From contig JBNGIQ010009429.1 of assembly GCA_049999765.1 (NCBI GenBank), positions 152,590 through 209,764 on the forward strand: a stretch of 57,175 nt of DNA, read 5' to 3'. Source of the DNA: Phaeoceros laevis (taxonomy: Eukaryota > Anthocerotophyta > Anthocerotopsida > Notothyladales). Numbering within the stretch: position 1 is the stretch's first letter; every line of letters begins with the position of its first letter. Positions 1 through 12,664 of this stretch are shown piece after piece. The position numbers and the translations under genes were made by a program. Below the pieces are notes generated by a model. That model was not told the origin of the DNA. It was given only the letters and a program-made list of their open reading frames with translations, and did no database searches.

Positions 1-224
1 ATCGGAAGCCAGAGCAACTCCTTGGCGCACAGAGACGTTCTCAACGAAGGCTACAACAGCGTATAGTGGAAGATAAGGGTATGCCGCTCCTCCACTAAGG
101 CTCTTCAATCGAAAATGACTAAGGCAAGTTCTTGTGGCGAGTGAAAATTCGGTGGACATCACTCTATCCCTCAGCAAACTGACAAAAATCGTCCGTGAGC
201 TTGGCTCGGTCGGACTACCTTCTC

Positions 225-2928
225 CTAAGCTGCTGCAGAAGTAGCCTCAGCTGGCAATGGAATGGTACTCGAATCGGGAGAAGCTTTTGGCTGCATAGCT
301 GAACGCAATTGCATCAGCAATCGGCCGAGGTGATTTGACCCGCTCCCATCTCTGCCAGTGCCCCAGAAGAAATCATGCGGCGAGGACTCTGCTAAAATGG
401 CTTGGCCAGTGGAGAGAAGCAGGGACCGCAGAACCGGATATGATGAAAACTTGCAACGGAGGGCAGTGGACATTACGGCCAGCTTCTTGCTCTCCCAATC
501 AGGCACCACCTGTCCAAAGTTTGCACATGCGTAAGTGATCCCATTTATAGATATATGCAACCACAAGGTCATCCACTTCGCGAAAAATCAATGGTACCAG
601 AGAGGGGTGCTGTCTGGCGGTTGTGCGGCCAACTCTGGCCGCCTCCTCTGGGCTTTCAGCTGATAGTATTCTCTCGATGGCATCCGCTGCAATGGGGCTA
701 TCCACTCCTGCATACTTTTGTGCCTGGTGAAGAAAGACACATTTGCACACACTGAGGGCCATATGCATTAACATCCAACGCAGGACAAAGACTAAAGAAA
801 CAGAGGCAGACCTGATAGTAATGCTCAACACTTCTCCAAAGCTGTGAACCACCACTAGAACTTGATACCGTGATGGGATGGAAAGAAAAGTTGGAGAAAG
901 CACCAAAAGGATCCCAAGCTTTGTAGAAGTAGATCACAGCTGGGCTTTCAAAACGTGATCTACCGTTGTATTCCACACCCGATGCATCCTCCACGAATTG
1001 AGGAATTGAAGGCCTCAGATCTGGAATTGGCTGCAAGTACCCTGCTATGTGCATATCTGGACCAATCTGTTCACATGAAAACCTTGCTTAACTAACACCT
1101 CTGGAAAGTGTTTGAACTGCAACTAAACAGCACACCAAAACGAGGAAACCTTTGTGGGAAGCCGGAAGCCATTAGAAAAATACCTGCTCGAAAGAGACAT
1201 CTACCAAGTCGAGAGCCTGGGTCATTTCCACCATGCCAAGGTCACCTACCGGAGTTGGAGCAGTAACACCGCCAATGATTTTGGGGGCAACAAAGGCAAG
1301 CACCTGCTCTGAGCAGCATATAGTTTTCAGTGGCCACTCTATCAATTTTTTAATTCATACATAAGGTTAAGCAGTTTCCAAAGCAGTATATGTGCACTGC
1401 TACACTTGCCTTGTGAATCACTCCTGACCCAATAGCTGGAGCAGCTAATGTACCACCACACTCCCAGAGTACAGACAGAAACCCCCGCTGATAGCAGTAC
1501 TCCATAACTTGTCTCGGAGTCAGAAAGTCAAACTCCACAACCTCTACTCCTCGAGCAGCTAACCGTGCTTGAAAGTCCCGTCGGGCACCTTTTTGAGTCA
1601 TCACTATTGTTGGGCTTGTAGAGACGTCCCACAAATTCAACTCGTCTGGTAAGTGTAGGCATCTGGACATGACAATGCGTGCAGGTAGATGACCTCCATC
1701 TTTCCGAGTTGTCAGCCGGGGATCTACAAGCCACCAGTTACGTCATCATAAGGGAAGCAGTTCCTCAAAGAGTCACATTGCATCTATCAAACCCTGCTAG
1801 GTATGGACTCCTTACTGTCTCGTCTGACTGTATTGCCCCCAACAATGACCGCATCGCTCCGACCTCTAGCTTCAAATACACGCTGCCTTGATTGAGAGGA
1901 AGACACCCAGGCCGCGTGGCCTGTGCTGGCAGCAATTTTTCCTGGACCAACCAACACCTGACATCAAGAAAACAAAACCTTGCAGTGCTGACACTTGTAA
2001 CGAGGACATCAAACAATGCAAGAAGGCACAAGAGCTGCTGGACTTCCACTCGTTCCCAATGGTAGAGAAGACAAACCATCTAGCGTCATTGCATACTTCA
2101 ACACTGAGAACGGAATGCGATGAGCTGCTCGAAAAATACTGGGAGCATTTACAGCCTGGCAAGCTTTAAGCGCTTCCTGAATGAAGAAAACTTCAAGTCA
2201 GGAGACGGAAATATTTCTAGCAGCTGTTCAAAGACGAAAAAATCTTTGAAAGACCACAATACCATCAAGGCCTTGACCAAAGCCAAATTGCAGCAGGCAT
2301 TCCAATGTGCAGGGCCTTAACATTCTATTTGCTGATCACCTATACAAGGTAAAGACAACAAAAATGGCTGCCACACCTCAATACCATGGCCTTGAAGGTC
2401 TTCACCAAGAACATCGACACGTGTGCTAGATCTTCTCAAGGATTTGATAGCTCCCCCTCGAAGATGTTCAAAAGGATGCCGAAGGCCGACGACAACTCTT
2501 GAAATTCCTGCCTGCCAAACCATCCATCTCCCTCTGAAGCTAGGAAGCAGCACACATTCACAGCCAATTACAAAATCTTCTATTCGTACTCAACAACTGC
2601 AAACCTTTGACAGAGCAGAAATGGCAGAATCATCCCCATGGCAGTCTCCTGGCTCCAAATTCAAATACGCAGTGGCACCTCTTGCTAGCTCCCCGGCCCT
2701 TTCAACAGCTTGGAGCTCCGCGCAACGAGATCCTTGAGCACATAGAAATCCCTCACCTACAACTTGCGATCCACGGGCAATAACACATCCTGCATTTGGA
2801 TGAGGGGCCGTGAGCCCTGCTGATCTGTCTGCCAGCTCCACCGCTCTCAAAATGTGCTGGGATTCCACATCTTTGCCGTTCACGGATACCGAGCAGCAGG
2901 CTCTGAGCGACAGCGTGTTCATCTGCAT
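225..2928 (-). CDS. PYRR: Riboflavin biosynthesis protein PYRR, nine exons, 594 aa
   Basis: Plastid pyrimidine reductase of riboflavin synthesis, which reduces the ribosyl side chain of the deaminated pyrimidine intermediate. Exons in transcript order: 2928-2605, 2511-2377, 2176-2077, 1941-1816, 1723-1410, 1303-1184, 1066-812, 723-598, 509-225; all phases agree and give 594 aa, close to the Arabidopsis protein as I recall it (about 599). Order: deaminase-like domain (AGLTAPHPNAGCVIA), RibD-type reductase (KYAMTLDGKIAAS, SDAVIVGGNTVR, LWECGGTLA), then a C-terminal NADAR/YbiA-like domain (RSVEHYYQ, ESPEEAARVGR, SPHDFFWG). The zinc-binding residues of active deaminases are missing: C-A-E stands where H-A-E is expected and GDCHGD where PCxHxG is expected, as in other plant PYRR proteins, so it should be reductase only. 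The first Met follows an in-frame stop at 2937-2939; that TAG could also be a splice acceptor for an upstream transit-peptide exon. One intron starts with GC. Confidence 0.93.
1304..1409 (-). other. GC-AG intron in PYRR
   Basis: The reductase exon ends CACAAG and is followed by GCAAGT; the next exon starts after GAGCAG. Splicing here restores the family sequence IHK-VLAFVAPKIIGG in phase. AG|GCAAGT is the classic non-canonical GC donor context. No GT donor nearby gives the same join. Confidence 0.8.
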
Positions 2929-3753
2929 GTTGAGATTCTAAAAAATTCCTCAAGCTAATACGCTGATCAACTGCTTCCGAGTCGCGACCTCACAGACTGC
3001 AGCTCCCCTCGCGTTATCGCACAACATAGTTGATACTCCAAGTTCAGCAAAATTGGCTTCCGCAGACTCTCCTTTCATTAACCCAGAAACGACGAAGTTG
3101 TGAAATCTGCCTACGATTTCGTATGCGCCTCCGAGGGAACCAACCGCCACCGAGGTGCAATAATTGCACTTCAGCAGGAAGCTTCCACCTTGGCTGCATT
3201 CCCGTAAACACACAAAGATTCTGAGGAGAATCAGACGAGTCTAGGTTTGCTGCAAGACACTGTAGCTCATGCAGTTTCTAGGGCAATTTCTTCCAAGTTG
3301 CCAACTACTCCTAGACTGGAATCTGGATTAGCCTAGGTCCCTGAAATGAACTCAAGGAACGTGTGACCATTCAGCTTATGGACGGAAACAACACATTTAT
3401 GAAACACGCGGTGGATTCCAGCTATTAGCTGTGAAAAAAAATAAATATAGTCGGCTGGAGTTTGCCTGATATAAGGGCACCTTGAAAATTATTGTGTGGA
3501 CTTACTCTTCGGGCCAGCAGGCCTACGCAAAGAGCACTGTAGAACTCCTAAGCACTGCAGTGCCATGTGCGTCTGCGCACTGAAAAACACGTATCATACA
3601 TAACTCACTTCTCTGCAAAACTGAGCTTCTCTGTCGGCGCCACTCATTACGCCTGTCAAAATTGAACTCCTTAGTAAACCGCTAGCCCCGTCGCTTTTTA
3701 GTACAACAACGCCTTCCAAATTTGAAATTTACATGTAGCCGTTGGGTTTCTTG
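2929..3753. other. Spacer between PYRR start and the WAP stop codon
   Basis: This stretch should hold the PYRR 5' leader and promoter and the 3' untranslated part of the next gene, both on the minus strand. An 87-codon minus-strand open frame at 2950-3213 could supply a transit peptide by splicing to 2937, but I see no convincing donor. Nothing else is recognisable. Confidence 0.4.
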
Positions 3754-6700
3754 CTATTTGGCCTCCTTTGACTCCATCCTCTGTATGACAGCTTGTTGCA
3801 CCAGGGTCACGAGGTCCATCATCTGCATAACATAGAGATATATCTAATTAGTCATAACCTCAGCTTTACATGTCTTCAAATATATAGTGGAAATAACAAA
3901 TGCAGCGTTCTTACCCCTGGATAATGTATCAGAACAGGTTTATACTTTGTTAGTTTTTCATCCACTTGCTCCAACACCTGGGATAAAAAGTCTACATCAT
4001 CTCCGAGGAGGTCCACCTGATCCCCACCAAGTTAGAAAAGCCTATAGAATAGCCTTGTCTACAAATGCATTTAGCTGAGCAACAATTTCATACCTCTTCC
4101 TCAGCTATCTGCAAATTCCGTAAATACTTTTGAACTTTCTTCTTGTACTCAGCCTCCCTGGCTTGCCAGGAGGTCTTTTCCCCTTGCAGAAGTTTCACTT
4201 GCTTGTGTGTGCCATCCAACCTGATCCACCATTCCAATAGGGCAGCATGATTAGAATAATGCATCAAATCAAGGGGTTAACATCCTGGTGCCAGCAGGAT
4301 GAGAACAAAGTTACCACATCGTCACCAGTTCGTAACTGCATAACTTGTCCAAACATCGGCCCCTCATACCTGAAACCTTGTAGTTGAATCTTTTCTGCAA
4401 CATCGTACTCCAGAGCTTGACAAGCTTTATCCAAACTCCTTACTTGCTCAGCAAGCTCACTTGTAACTTGTTTCTTAATTAAAGCCGATTCTCTGATCAA
4501 AAGTGAAACCTCCCTTTTACAAGACTGCAGATCATCGTCCAGCTTTTGCTTCTGCTTTCTTTCCTCCTGCAGCTCGGATGTTACTTTGAGCAATGCTACA
4601 TCTAGTGCCTTCACAGAATTCTTGGTTGCTTTCTCCAGGTCATGCAGCTTAGCCTCCAGGGCTGCCGTGTTACTTCTCTCAATATGAAAATTTTCTCTGG
4701 CCATTTTCAGAGCATTTTCGTTCTCTTCCAAAGCGCCCAACAACCTTTTGTGATCATCCTGATGCATCAGAACATGTTCGTCCATCTCACTTCTCAACTT
4801 GATCAGTTCTTGAGTGAGATCATCAATTCTTGCCTGCGCGGTGTCTTCATTTGTTTTGGACCCAGCGAGCTGTTCAGATAAAGAGAGAATTTTGGAGTCC
4901 CTCACTGCAATCGTCTCCTCAAGATCTAATTTCACAGTCCGGAACTCCTCTGCAAGCTTAGAAATACCTACATCCTTGTCTCGCTCTTTCTCATGTACCA
5001 GCTCCTGAAGCCTAGCTTTTTCTGCATCCCAGTCATGTTTCAACCGAGCCAAAATCCTGTCACGTTCCAGATTGCCTTGCTCCAGAGACGATGCTTCCTC
5101 CTGTTCCTTCTTCTCAAGTTCTTTCCTGATGGCTTCAACTTCTCTTTCCTTGCTTCTGATAATGTCTGCCTTCTCTTTCTCCCTCTCATTCAAAAGTTGC
5201 CTTTTAAGTGCGTAGAGCTGCTCTGTTTTCTCAGCAATCACCATGTCTTTCTCCCTACTCCATGCATACATCTTGGCTTTAAGGTAACCCACAACCAAAT
5301 TATTGTTTACTTTCGGCCTCGCATCATCCTCTAAACCACGTATGCTGGTCTGTCCACTGCCTCTTCTAACTAATTTCAGTAGCTCGTCTTCTTCCACCAA
5401 ATCACCTTCAAAATTCTCCTCAAGCATACTGTCCCAAAGGGAAGTAGTGTCATCTCCTTTATCAACGGTCAGCCACTCGGTTTCCTGTTCCTCAGACCCA
5501 GCAATGGGACAGTCCATGCTTGGTCCCCTTAGCAGTTCTGACCCAGAGAATAGAGACGTGGAGTCAGACATGATTTCATCTGCGGCAACATTTAGATCTC
5601 CACTTGTTGACACACAGTCTGACCCTAAACGGGCAACAGCCTTGGCTGCTGATTTTTTGTTATGAGCGAATGCAGTGCATTTGACGACATCCCCAGAGTA
5701 TGCAGCATGACTGTCATCATGCATGACAAGATGACTTGGACGACTCGCTTCCTGATCACTAGAGTCCAGGCATGTGACTGATATCTTGGAATAGATGTTA
5801 CCATCCAGCGCCTTTGCAGGTGCATCCTCACATCCACCTAGGAGATGGGCCAGAATGCCAACTTCCAAAGACTTCATCCATGCCTGCTCTTCAAGTTCTC
5901 CCAGCACTTGTGCAAACTTTGTATCCATATCAACCAGTGACTGATTCACCTTTTCTTGAAGTGCTTGTATCTTCGACAATATCTTGCCCTCACTTGATTT
6001 AACTAATGACTCCTGCTCCAACTTGTTTGTTGGACTAACACAATCTGCTTTCACGGTCATCAGAGGGGATCCTACAGGCTGTACCTCACCCTGCAGCACA
6101 AAATTATCAGACTCCTTGGCACCTAGTCCTTTGTTAGACTGCACTAGATCTACTACTTCCTGTCTTGAAGCTTTGAGCAACGTGCCCAGTTCATGACATT
6201 TATCCTCAAAGATTACAGTCAATATTTCTGCTTGAACTTCCAGTGTCCATTCAATCGCCACCTTATCGATTTCGTCTTTCTGGGAGTCCCCATCAGGTGA
6301 ACTAGGAAGAGAATCTCTGCTGCAGTAGTTCTGACTTGGCTCCAGTTGCAACCTTAACTGGGCTATCAGGTCATCTTTCAAAGAGATTTCTTCTATGTAC
6401 CCAGCAACCTCTTCCTTCATGTGGTCCCTCCACACATCCACGGCATGAAGGATCAGTGAATTTTCTGCTTCATACGTCCAATCCTTTTCTTTTGCTTGCA
6501 CATCCACATCATCCAGCCTACTCTTCAGCTGTGAAATCTCTGAAACTTGAGCACGAAGTTTCTCTTCCAGACTTAGTCTCACTTCATCCATTTTCTTTTG
6601 AAGAGAAATAAAATCGGATTTTGACTTGTCTGCCCGAAGAGTTGCTTCAGCGATTGCTATTTTACACCGAGATATTTCCTCATTGCAACTCTCAATCTCA

Positions 6701-9700
6701 GCACACAAGTGGTTTGAAATATCAGATAGCTTCGTGTTAGCAGCTTGGACATCCTCAACCTCAGCAGCCTGTTCCTCCAATACAATTTTCTTCTGCTCTA
6801 GTTCGTTGAGGCAGGAGGCAAGTTGCTCCACAACATATGAATAGCCATCTGCAAATGCATCAGCCTGTAGAAAGATATCCTCCACTGAGCTTCCAAAATA
6901 CACCGTCAGGATCTGCAGTTCCATCTCCAACCTCCATTGTTCGGACAACATGTCATCTTTAAAACTTTCAAGATGAATTCCATGCTCAAACGCTCTTTGG
7001 TGTACCTCTTTCAGATTGTCAACAAAGGTTCGAAAGTCATTTTGTAGCTTGCCAAGAGCTGCAGATCTCTCCCCTAGGGTAACGTTCAACTGTCCAATAA
7101 CATCAGCACTAGCTAGTTTTTCCTGCTCAGACTTCTTGAGTTTGTGCTCCAGCTCTTCATTAAAGAAGCGTAGTCCTACTAGTTCAATGCTTTTCTCATC
7201 CAGAAGTTCTCGATGTGCAGCAAGCTCTTTACTCAAGCGACCTTCCTCATCTTCCCAATCTTTCTGTTGCTCTTCCAGAATTTGCCTCAAACAGCTGTTC
7301 TCAGAGCTGGTACTCCTGAGCTGTTCTTCAAGGGTCTCCCTTAGGTTTCTAAGAGACACAAGCTCCTTCCTGTTGTCCTCGAGAATCAGGGAGTGATTGG
7401 ATTTGTCATCTGCCCAGCATCGTCTTGTTTCATCTAACTTTTCTGATTGCTTATCTAGGTTAGTCTTGTGTAAAGCTACAGCACATTTGAGTTGCAATAG
7501 TTCCGCAGCCATACTGCCATTCACATCCTGTAGCCTCTCAAGCTCTTGAACATTGATTCCATTTTCCTGTGCCTCCAACTCTTGTTGTTGACTTCGCTTG
7601 TTCAGTTGATCTGTTAAAGACAAAATTTCCAACTTCAAATTTTGAATTTCCTGCCCCATCGTGGTCTTGGCATCTCGAACCTCATCAAGTTCTTCTAACG
7701 TTCCATTCAGGGCCTTGGACTTGTTGTGAAGATCCTGACTTAACTCTGCAATCTTACGTCCAAGGCTCTCCCTTTCGGCTTCAAGCACCTGTACCCTGTG
7801 TTCTAACTCGCTGCTGAAATGTTTAGCATCTTTCAACTCTTGCAAGGTCTCATGCAGAACCTTACCTTGATCTGATAACTTTTCAGCCCAACTGTGTTTC
7901 TCCTGTTCCCGCTCTTTACCCATGATTTTGAACATCTGGAGAACATCGACCATTTTGCCATGCCATAGGTCCAGGATGATGGAAGACTCTTGAGATGCTA
8001 TCCTTGCTTGGTCTTTCAGCTCTAAGACGTGCTCATCTCGGCTACAGGTCTGACGAAACAATTCTTCCAATAGTGCTGTCAGCTTTTCATTTTGTGATTT
8101 GAGACCCTCAATTTCTTGACTAAGGCTGTCAATGAGCCTCAAACCTTCATCCTTGCTCCTGTCCAACTCCATTATCTGTCTACAAGAATTGCTTAACTCC
8201 TGTCTGAGGTTACTCTCTAGAGACTCCAGAGTTCTTATCTTGTCAAGGTAATCCAAATCCCCTCTTTTGTAATCTTCAATCTCCTCCTCCTTCTTTGCCA
8301 GCACACGCTCTAATGTTTCTTTTACTCGCAGTTCCCTTAACCTTGACTCCCTCTTCACCATCTCTAGAGCAGACTCCTTGTCATCTTTCATCCTCTCAGT
8401 CTCCTCAATCAAGCTAGCAATTTCACGAACTTTCAGGGCCTGAGCATCACGCAGGTCTTTCATCTGCTTTTCCAGCATCATGACCTTCTTACTCTCTCCA
8501 TCCAGTTGCAAGGAAAGATATACTATGTTTTGTGCCAGCTCACTAAGCTCTTTTTCTTTCTTTGCCAAACAATCTTCTTTCTCTCTTGACTTCTGTACGA
8601 CCACCTCTTTCTCTCGAATAAGGTCACCAACATACTTGGTCTCGTGGAATTGAAACTCCTTGATCAAAGTCGCCAACTCACCCTCCTTCCTACGAAGTCC
8701 CATCTGCAAATGTGCTACCTTTGCATCCTGCTCTTTGGTGACTTTTGACAGTTCAACCATTTCTTTGTCCTTCAAGGCGACAGATTCAGTGGCTTCCTCA
8801 GCTATTCCTCTCACCATTCCCTTCAGGACTGCAGCACCAACTACATTACAGACTGTTATCCTTCTCTCCATCTCCTCATATGCCTCTCCATAATCACCTG
8901 CAACATCCTGTAGTTGCAAAACTATATTGCCTGAACTACTCTTCCGACTATTGTGCCTCGCCAGCATATGAGGCCTTGCCTCTGGAAGAATGGCACTCTC
9001 GGACACAATCTGTAGAGTCTCCGTTGTATTCACTAACTCATCGATTAGAAGCACCTCACCATCTCCCAAAAGACCTGCAAACTCTTTGTTCGCGATTTCC
9101 TCGTCTTCTTTGCTACTCGCATCACAAAAATCCTCAGACAAGAGGGATGCAATTCGTCTGGCATGATCATCACCTAGCCAACCTGCAAGAAGTGCAACTA
9201 TGGCATGAGAATAATAGCTATTTGAAAGTATCAGGAAAGGTTGCGTAGCAAAACATGTCAGTCGATGTCCCTATCCAATAGCTCGGAAGCTAGCAGGACA
9301 ATCAGCAACAGTGGAGAACCTCCCGACTGAAAGAATCCAGTTTGGTTCTGTCTTCTGCATACATGGGTACCAAGCCTCAAAGTGTCAAAATAGGCAAAAG
9401 AAGAGGCACCTGAATTATACTCCATCGTGGCCAAATCTGGCTCTGACAGTGAGCAGGTTGGCCGCTGTCCAACCCTCACATTGTCTGTGTTCACGGAGGC
9501 TGGATACTCCACTTCTACCGTTCTCTCCTCAGAAGCACAACTTGTTTCTGTCTCGTCACCTAGCTGTGGTAGCGCAGCACCTTTGGTTTCCTCGTCTAGA
9601 TGTGAGATTTTTGAGCCAACCACTTTCTGCACCACTGGTTCAATGCGATCTTCAGCCCCAGAGGCATTGCGGGCCTTCAGCCTCCTACCCTTCTTCCCAC

Positions 9701-10409
9701 CAGCCATCCTTGAACCGTTTCTCAAGCCGCCAACTTTGATGCCCTCGGTAGGCAGTCTGCAGTAAGCTCGAATTGCGGTGCAGCTGTCAAGTACCTTACT
9801 ACTGTCAGGTGTGGTTACATTTTCCAAAACTGCCGTTCCATCTGTGAGGAGAAACTCCTGACTTTTGTCCAGTTGCTGACTATCCAATGCATGTAAGAGT
9901 GAGTTACCTTCCACAAATAAGGTTCCTGTGCTGCTCTCGTTGCTTTCAGGTATAAAAGCTATGCTGCTACTCCTCTGCATGACAAAAACGACGGTCCACT
10001 CTTACGCACTACAGAAGTACATGAAAACCAGCTATCAGGCGATGTGCTGTCTGTGTTGTCAAAATACCTCAAAACCTACTTAGAGTAATTAGCAGATGAA
10101 GCACGAGAGCCGGGATGGAATGCTTACTCTCAAGACCGATGCAGAGAGTCCATTAGATGTTGACTGGGGGCTCTCAAGGGCAGATAGAAGCAGGTGTAGC
10201 CCTTTCAACCGATCAACCCTTAGCTGCCTCGCCGGCGGCCTTCCTACTTTGTATCTCAGAAGCCGCTGTCGTGCCAAATTGGTGGGCTTTTCAGCTGCTT
10301 CAGGTAGGTCTGTCCCCTTTCCGGGATTGTTGTTGTCAACGTACCTTCCAGCGGGGGTCTTGGACTCTTCGGCTCTATTATGGCGGAGGCTCTCCCACAT
10401 ATGCTTCAT
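3754..10409 (-). CDS. WPP domain-associated protein (WAP)-like giant coiled coil, about 1,998 aa
   Basis: Long coiled-coil protein related to plant WPP domain-associated protein (tomato WAP, Arabidopsis At2g34730), which binds WPP-domain (MAF) proteins at the nuclear envelope and Golgi. Exons: 10409-10128, 9974-9371, 9182-4370, 4220-4094, 4016-3915, 3822-3754; phases match at every join. Two family blocks identify it: the N-terminal block YEEMERRITVCNVVGAAVLKGMV (the family has MxxRxTVxxMVxxSVIKGxV) and the C-terminal block VDLLGDDVDFLSQVLEQ...KPVLIHYPG. Between them lie more than 1,300 residues of nearly unbroken heptads rich in Glu, Lys and Leu, broken by an acidic, Ser-rich stretch around 5.4-6.2 kb. 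Angiosperm WAPs are about 800 aa, so this one is more than twice as long. Most of it is one 4.8 kb exon. The first exon (94 codons, stop in frame upstream) is less certain; if it is absent, translation starts at Met 9980. Confidence 0.87.
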
Positions 10410-12664
10410 TGGTAGCTAGAAACCCTCTGCAAGCGATACGCAGCAAGCACATCACAAATTCTGAAAGTACCCAAGGAAGTCTGTCTGGAGCAATTCTTTC
10501 CATGTCCAACTGGAGGCCGCCAGCGACCGTCCTAACGGCAAAAAGACAACAATGGAGTTCTACGAAAAAAATGCGAACAGGCGAAAGCCCACAGGAATCC
10601 AATAAGGACAAGCACAGACAATGATTCAAAGAGGAATCGCCAGCCAGAATTCAGACCATCCCAGCGCAGAGCTGGAAGGTTAGGAGGTGGCGACCTGTTC
10701 CGGAAACCACAGCAGTTGCAGTTGGCCCGGAGGAAGGGAAATACCGGCAGAGGAGCCTGCGACTTCCTCCATCTCAAAATGTGGTGTCAATGCTGCCCCA
10801 GCCAAGAAACTCTGGCAGCAGACGCACACCCATTTCTCTCACCATCACTCCCGATACCAAAACCGACGCCCGGATTCAGCGACGGGAGCGCAGTGCACAG
10901 TAGCTTGCTAAAGTCGGCAATTGGTGAAAGCTGACTTTTTTCTATCCAAACCGATACTGTACCCAATTCAAAGAGGATGCAAAGCCACGGGAGCAGCTCT
11001 GACAGAGAGATACTGGTCCTCGGGCCAGCCAATAGAGGCTGGCAGCATCTAGAAAGAGAGCAAGAAGAGAGAGCTTGGGAGTGGCGGCAGCGAGATCCCA
11101 ACAGGAGACGAGTGTAAAAGTTGAGCCGGCGGTGATGGGGGGGGGTGAGCTGTAGCCACTGGCAGTGCCGTCGACAACCTGGAGGAGGAAGAGTTCCCGA
11201 CAATAGGAGCGGCTGTAGGGGTTAATTTTACCACACGTTCAAAACCAACCCTTGTTTTCCGACGTCGATAGTCTACAGTATGTACGTATGTACAGTATCA
11301 TGCTGGAATAATCAAGGGATTGCAATCTGACAAGCACTCTGGGGGTTAATTTCTACATGGGCTTCGATCCTGGAGTTCAGAGGAAGCGTGCTCCATTCGA
11401 ACTGAACACTGTCATATTTGACGATGGCTACCCTGGGCATTCTCCCAAGTTTTCCAAGCTGTGCCGTCGACATCTCACATCTGTTGTGAGAAGTCCTGAT
11501 GTCCAATAACGGTCCTTCAGCAGTCCCAGGACTTGCCATATACATTCACCCACGAATGTGGGCTCTTGGATACCAGGATGCCTCTGCTGATGGCAAGAAC
11601 ACACCAGGATACACTGTGGCAGCACCACCACAGGGTGAGGCAGTGGCAGAGGCATTCCAAAAAACTCGGGACAGATACCTGGAAGGCCTGGACACATCCT
11701 GCTGAACAATGAAACTGGTGCTATGATGTGAGAACAACATCTCTCGTCTGCCGAAAACTCAGGTGCTGAAAACCGTTCCTTCTTCTAGGAGACTATCTAC
11801 GGAGAGAACCTGAAAGAACCAGCACGTTCGACTGGATGACAGAACTGTGAAGGAACCCCTGTCCCGACTTTGCGATAGAAGAGCCAGCTGGGACCCCTCC
11901 GGCATCGATACATTCACTTCCTACCAGTACTGGAGGACTTGCCAGCCGGGCAGCATAAACCTTCCTCCAGGATCGCGCCTACTCGCGGAGCCTCTCCTTC
12001 TGGACCGTTCCAGATTGAAAGACCATCCTGCCATCCTTTGTGGTGGGAGAGTCTTTTCTAGCCAACGAGGTCCTCATGCTTTCCATATTCGTGCACTGCC
12101 GATGGCCGGTGGTTTTCCACTCTACTATGGCTATTGGCGGTTGGTACACTCCAATACTTTCTTCTTGTCCTCCCGGTTAACCCCGGAGGGTAATCATTAA
12201 TCAGACTGCTACCAAGTGTACATAACTGTACATGGACCTATTGTGTCTTTATTGCTTAACAACCGGGTGAAGCCTGCCATTTTGAAGCTCTGTAGTAGGT
12301 CTGGTTGCTGCCGCATCGGCACTGTACTCCTGCAGTCATGGTCCAGGAGAAGTGGAAAATGATTTGTTGCTCGTCAAGCAACCCAAACGTGCACTCGCTA
12401 CGTATGGACCTGCATTTTTCTGCCGGAAGCAGATTCACTTCGTCCTACGAGCACTTGTCGGAAGCCTGCACATAGTAAAAGCCGCCAAGTTCATCCAGCA
12501 CGCTAAATCAGTCCACCTATCCAGCGTTAAGATGTTCTGAATAGTGAATAACAGCAAGCATTTCGGATTTGTTGAGTTTGAGAGATCTATTACTTGCGAA
12601 CTTACCTCTGCACACAGGTTACGAACCAAGGTTGGCGAGCTGTAACCAACTTCAGAAAAGATGA
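10410..12664. other. 2.2 kb without a recognisable gene
   Basis: The left part should be the 5' leader and promoter of the WAP-like gene. It contains a G-rich run near 11138-11146. A plus-strand open stretch around 11330-11500 encodes plausible sequence (MGFDPGVQRKRAPFELN) but stops at 11506 and continues only through several stops. Another plus-strand open frame runs 11847-12200. I match neither to a family. They may be leftovers of a decayed gene or chance. Confidence 0.35.

Noticed and set aside
1679-2320. Plus-strand frames opposite PYRR exons and introns (for example 1888-2169)
   Set aside because: The minus strand gives conserved PYRR exons here with in-phase splice sites, so these are shadows.
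9258-9370. Extension of WAP exon 2 to a stop at 9258 as a short separate protein
   Set aside because: A donor at 9370 joins in phase to the ac­ceptor at 9183 and continues the protein into the conserved WAP block.
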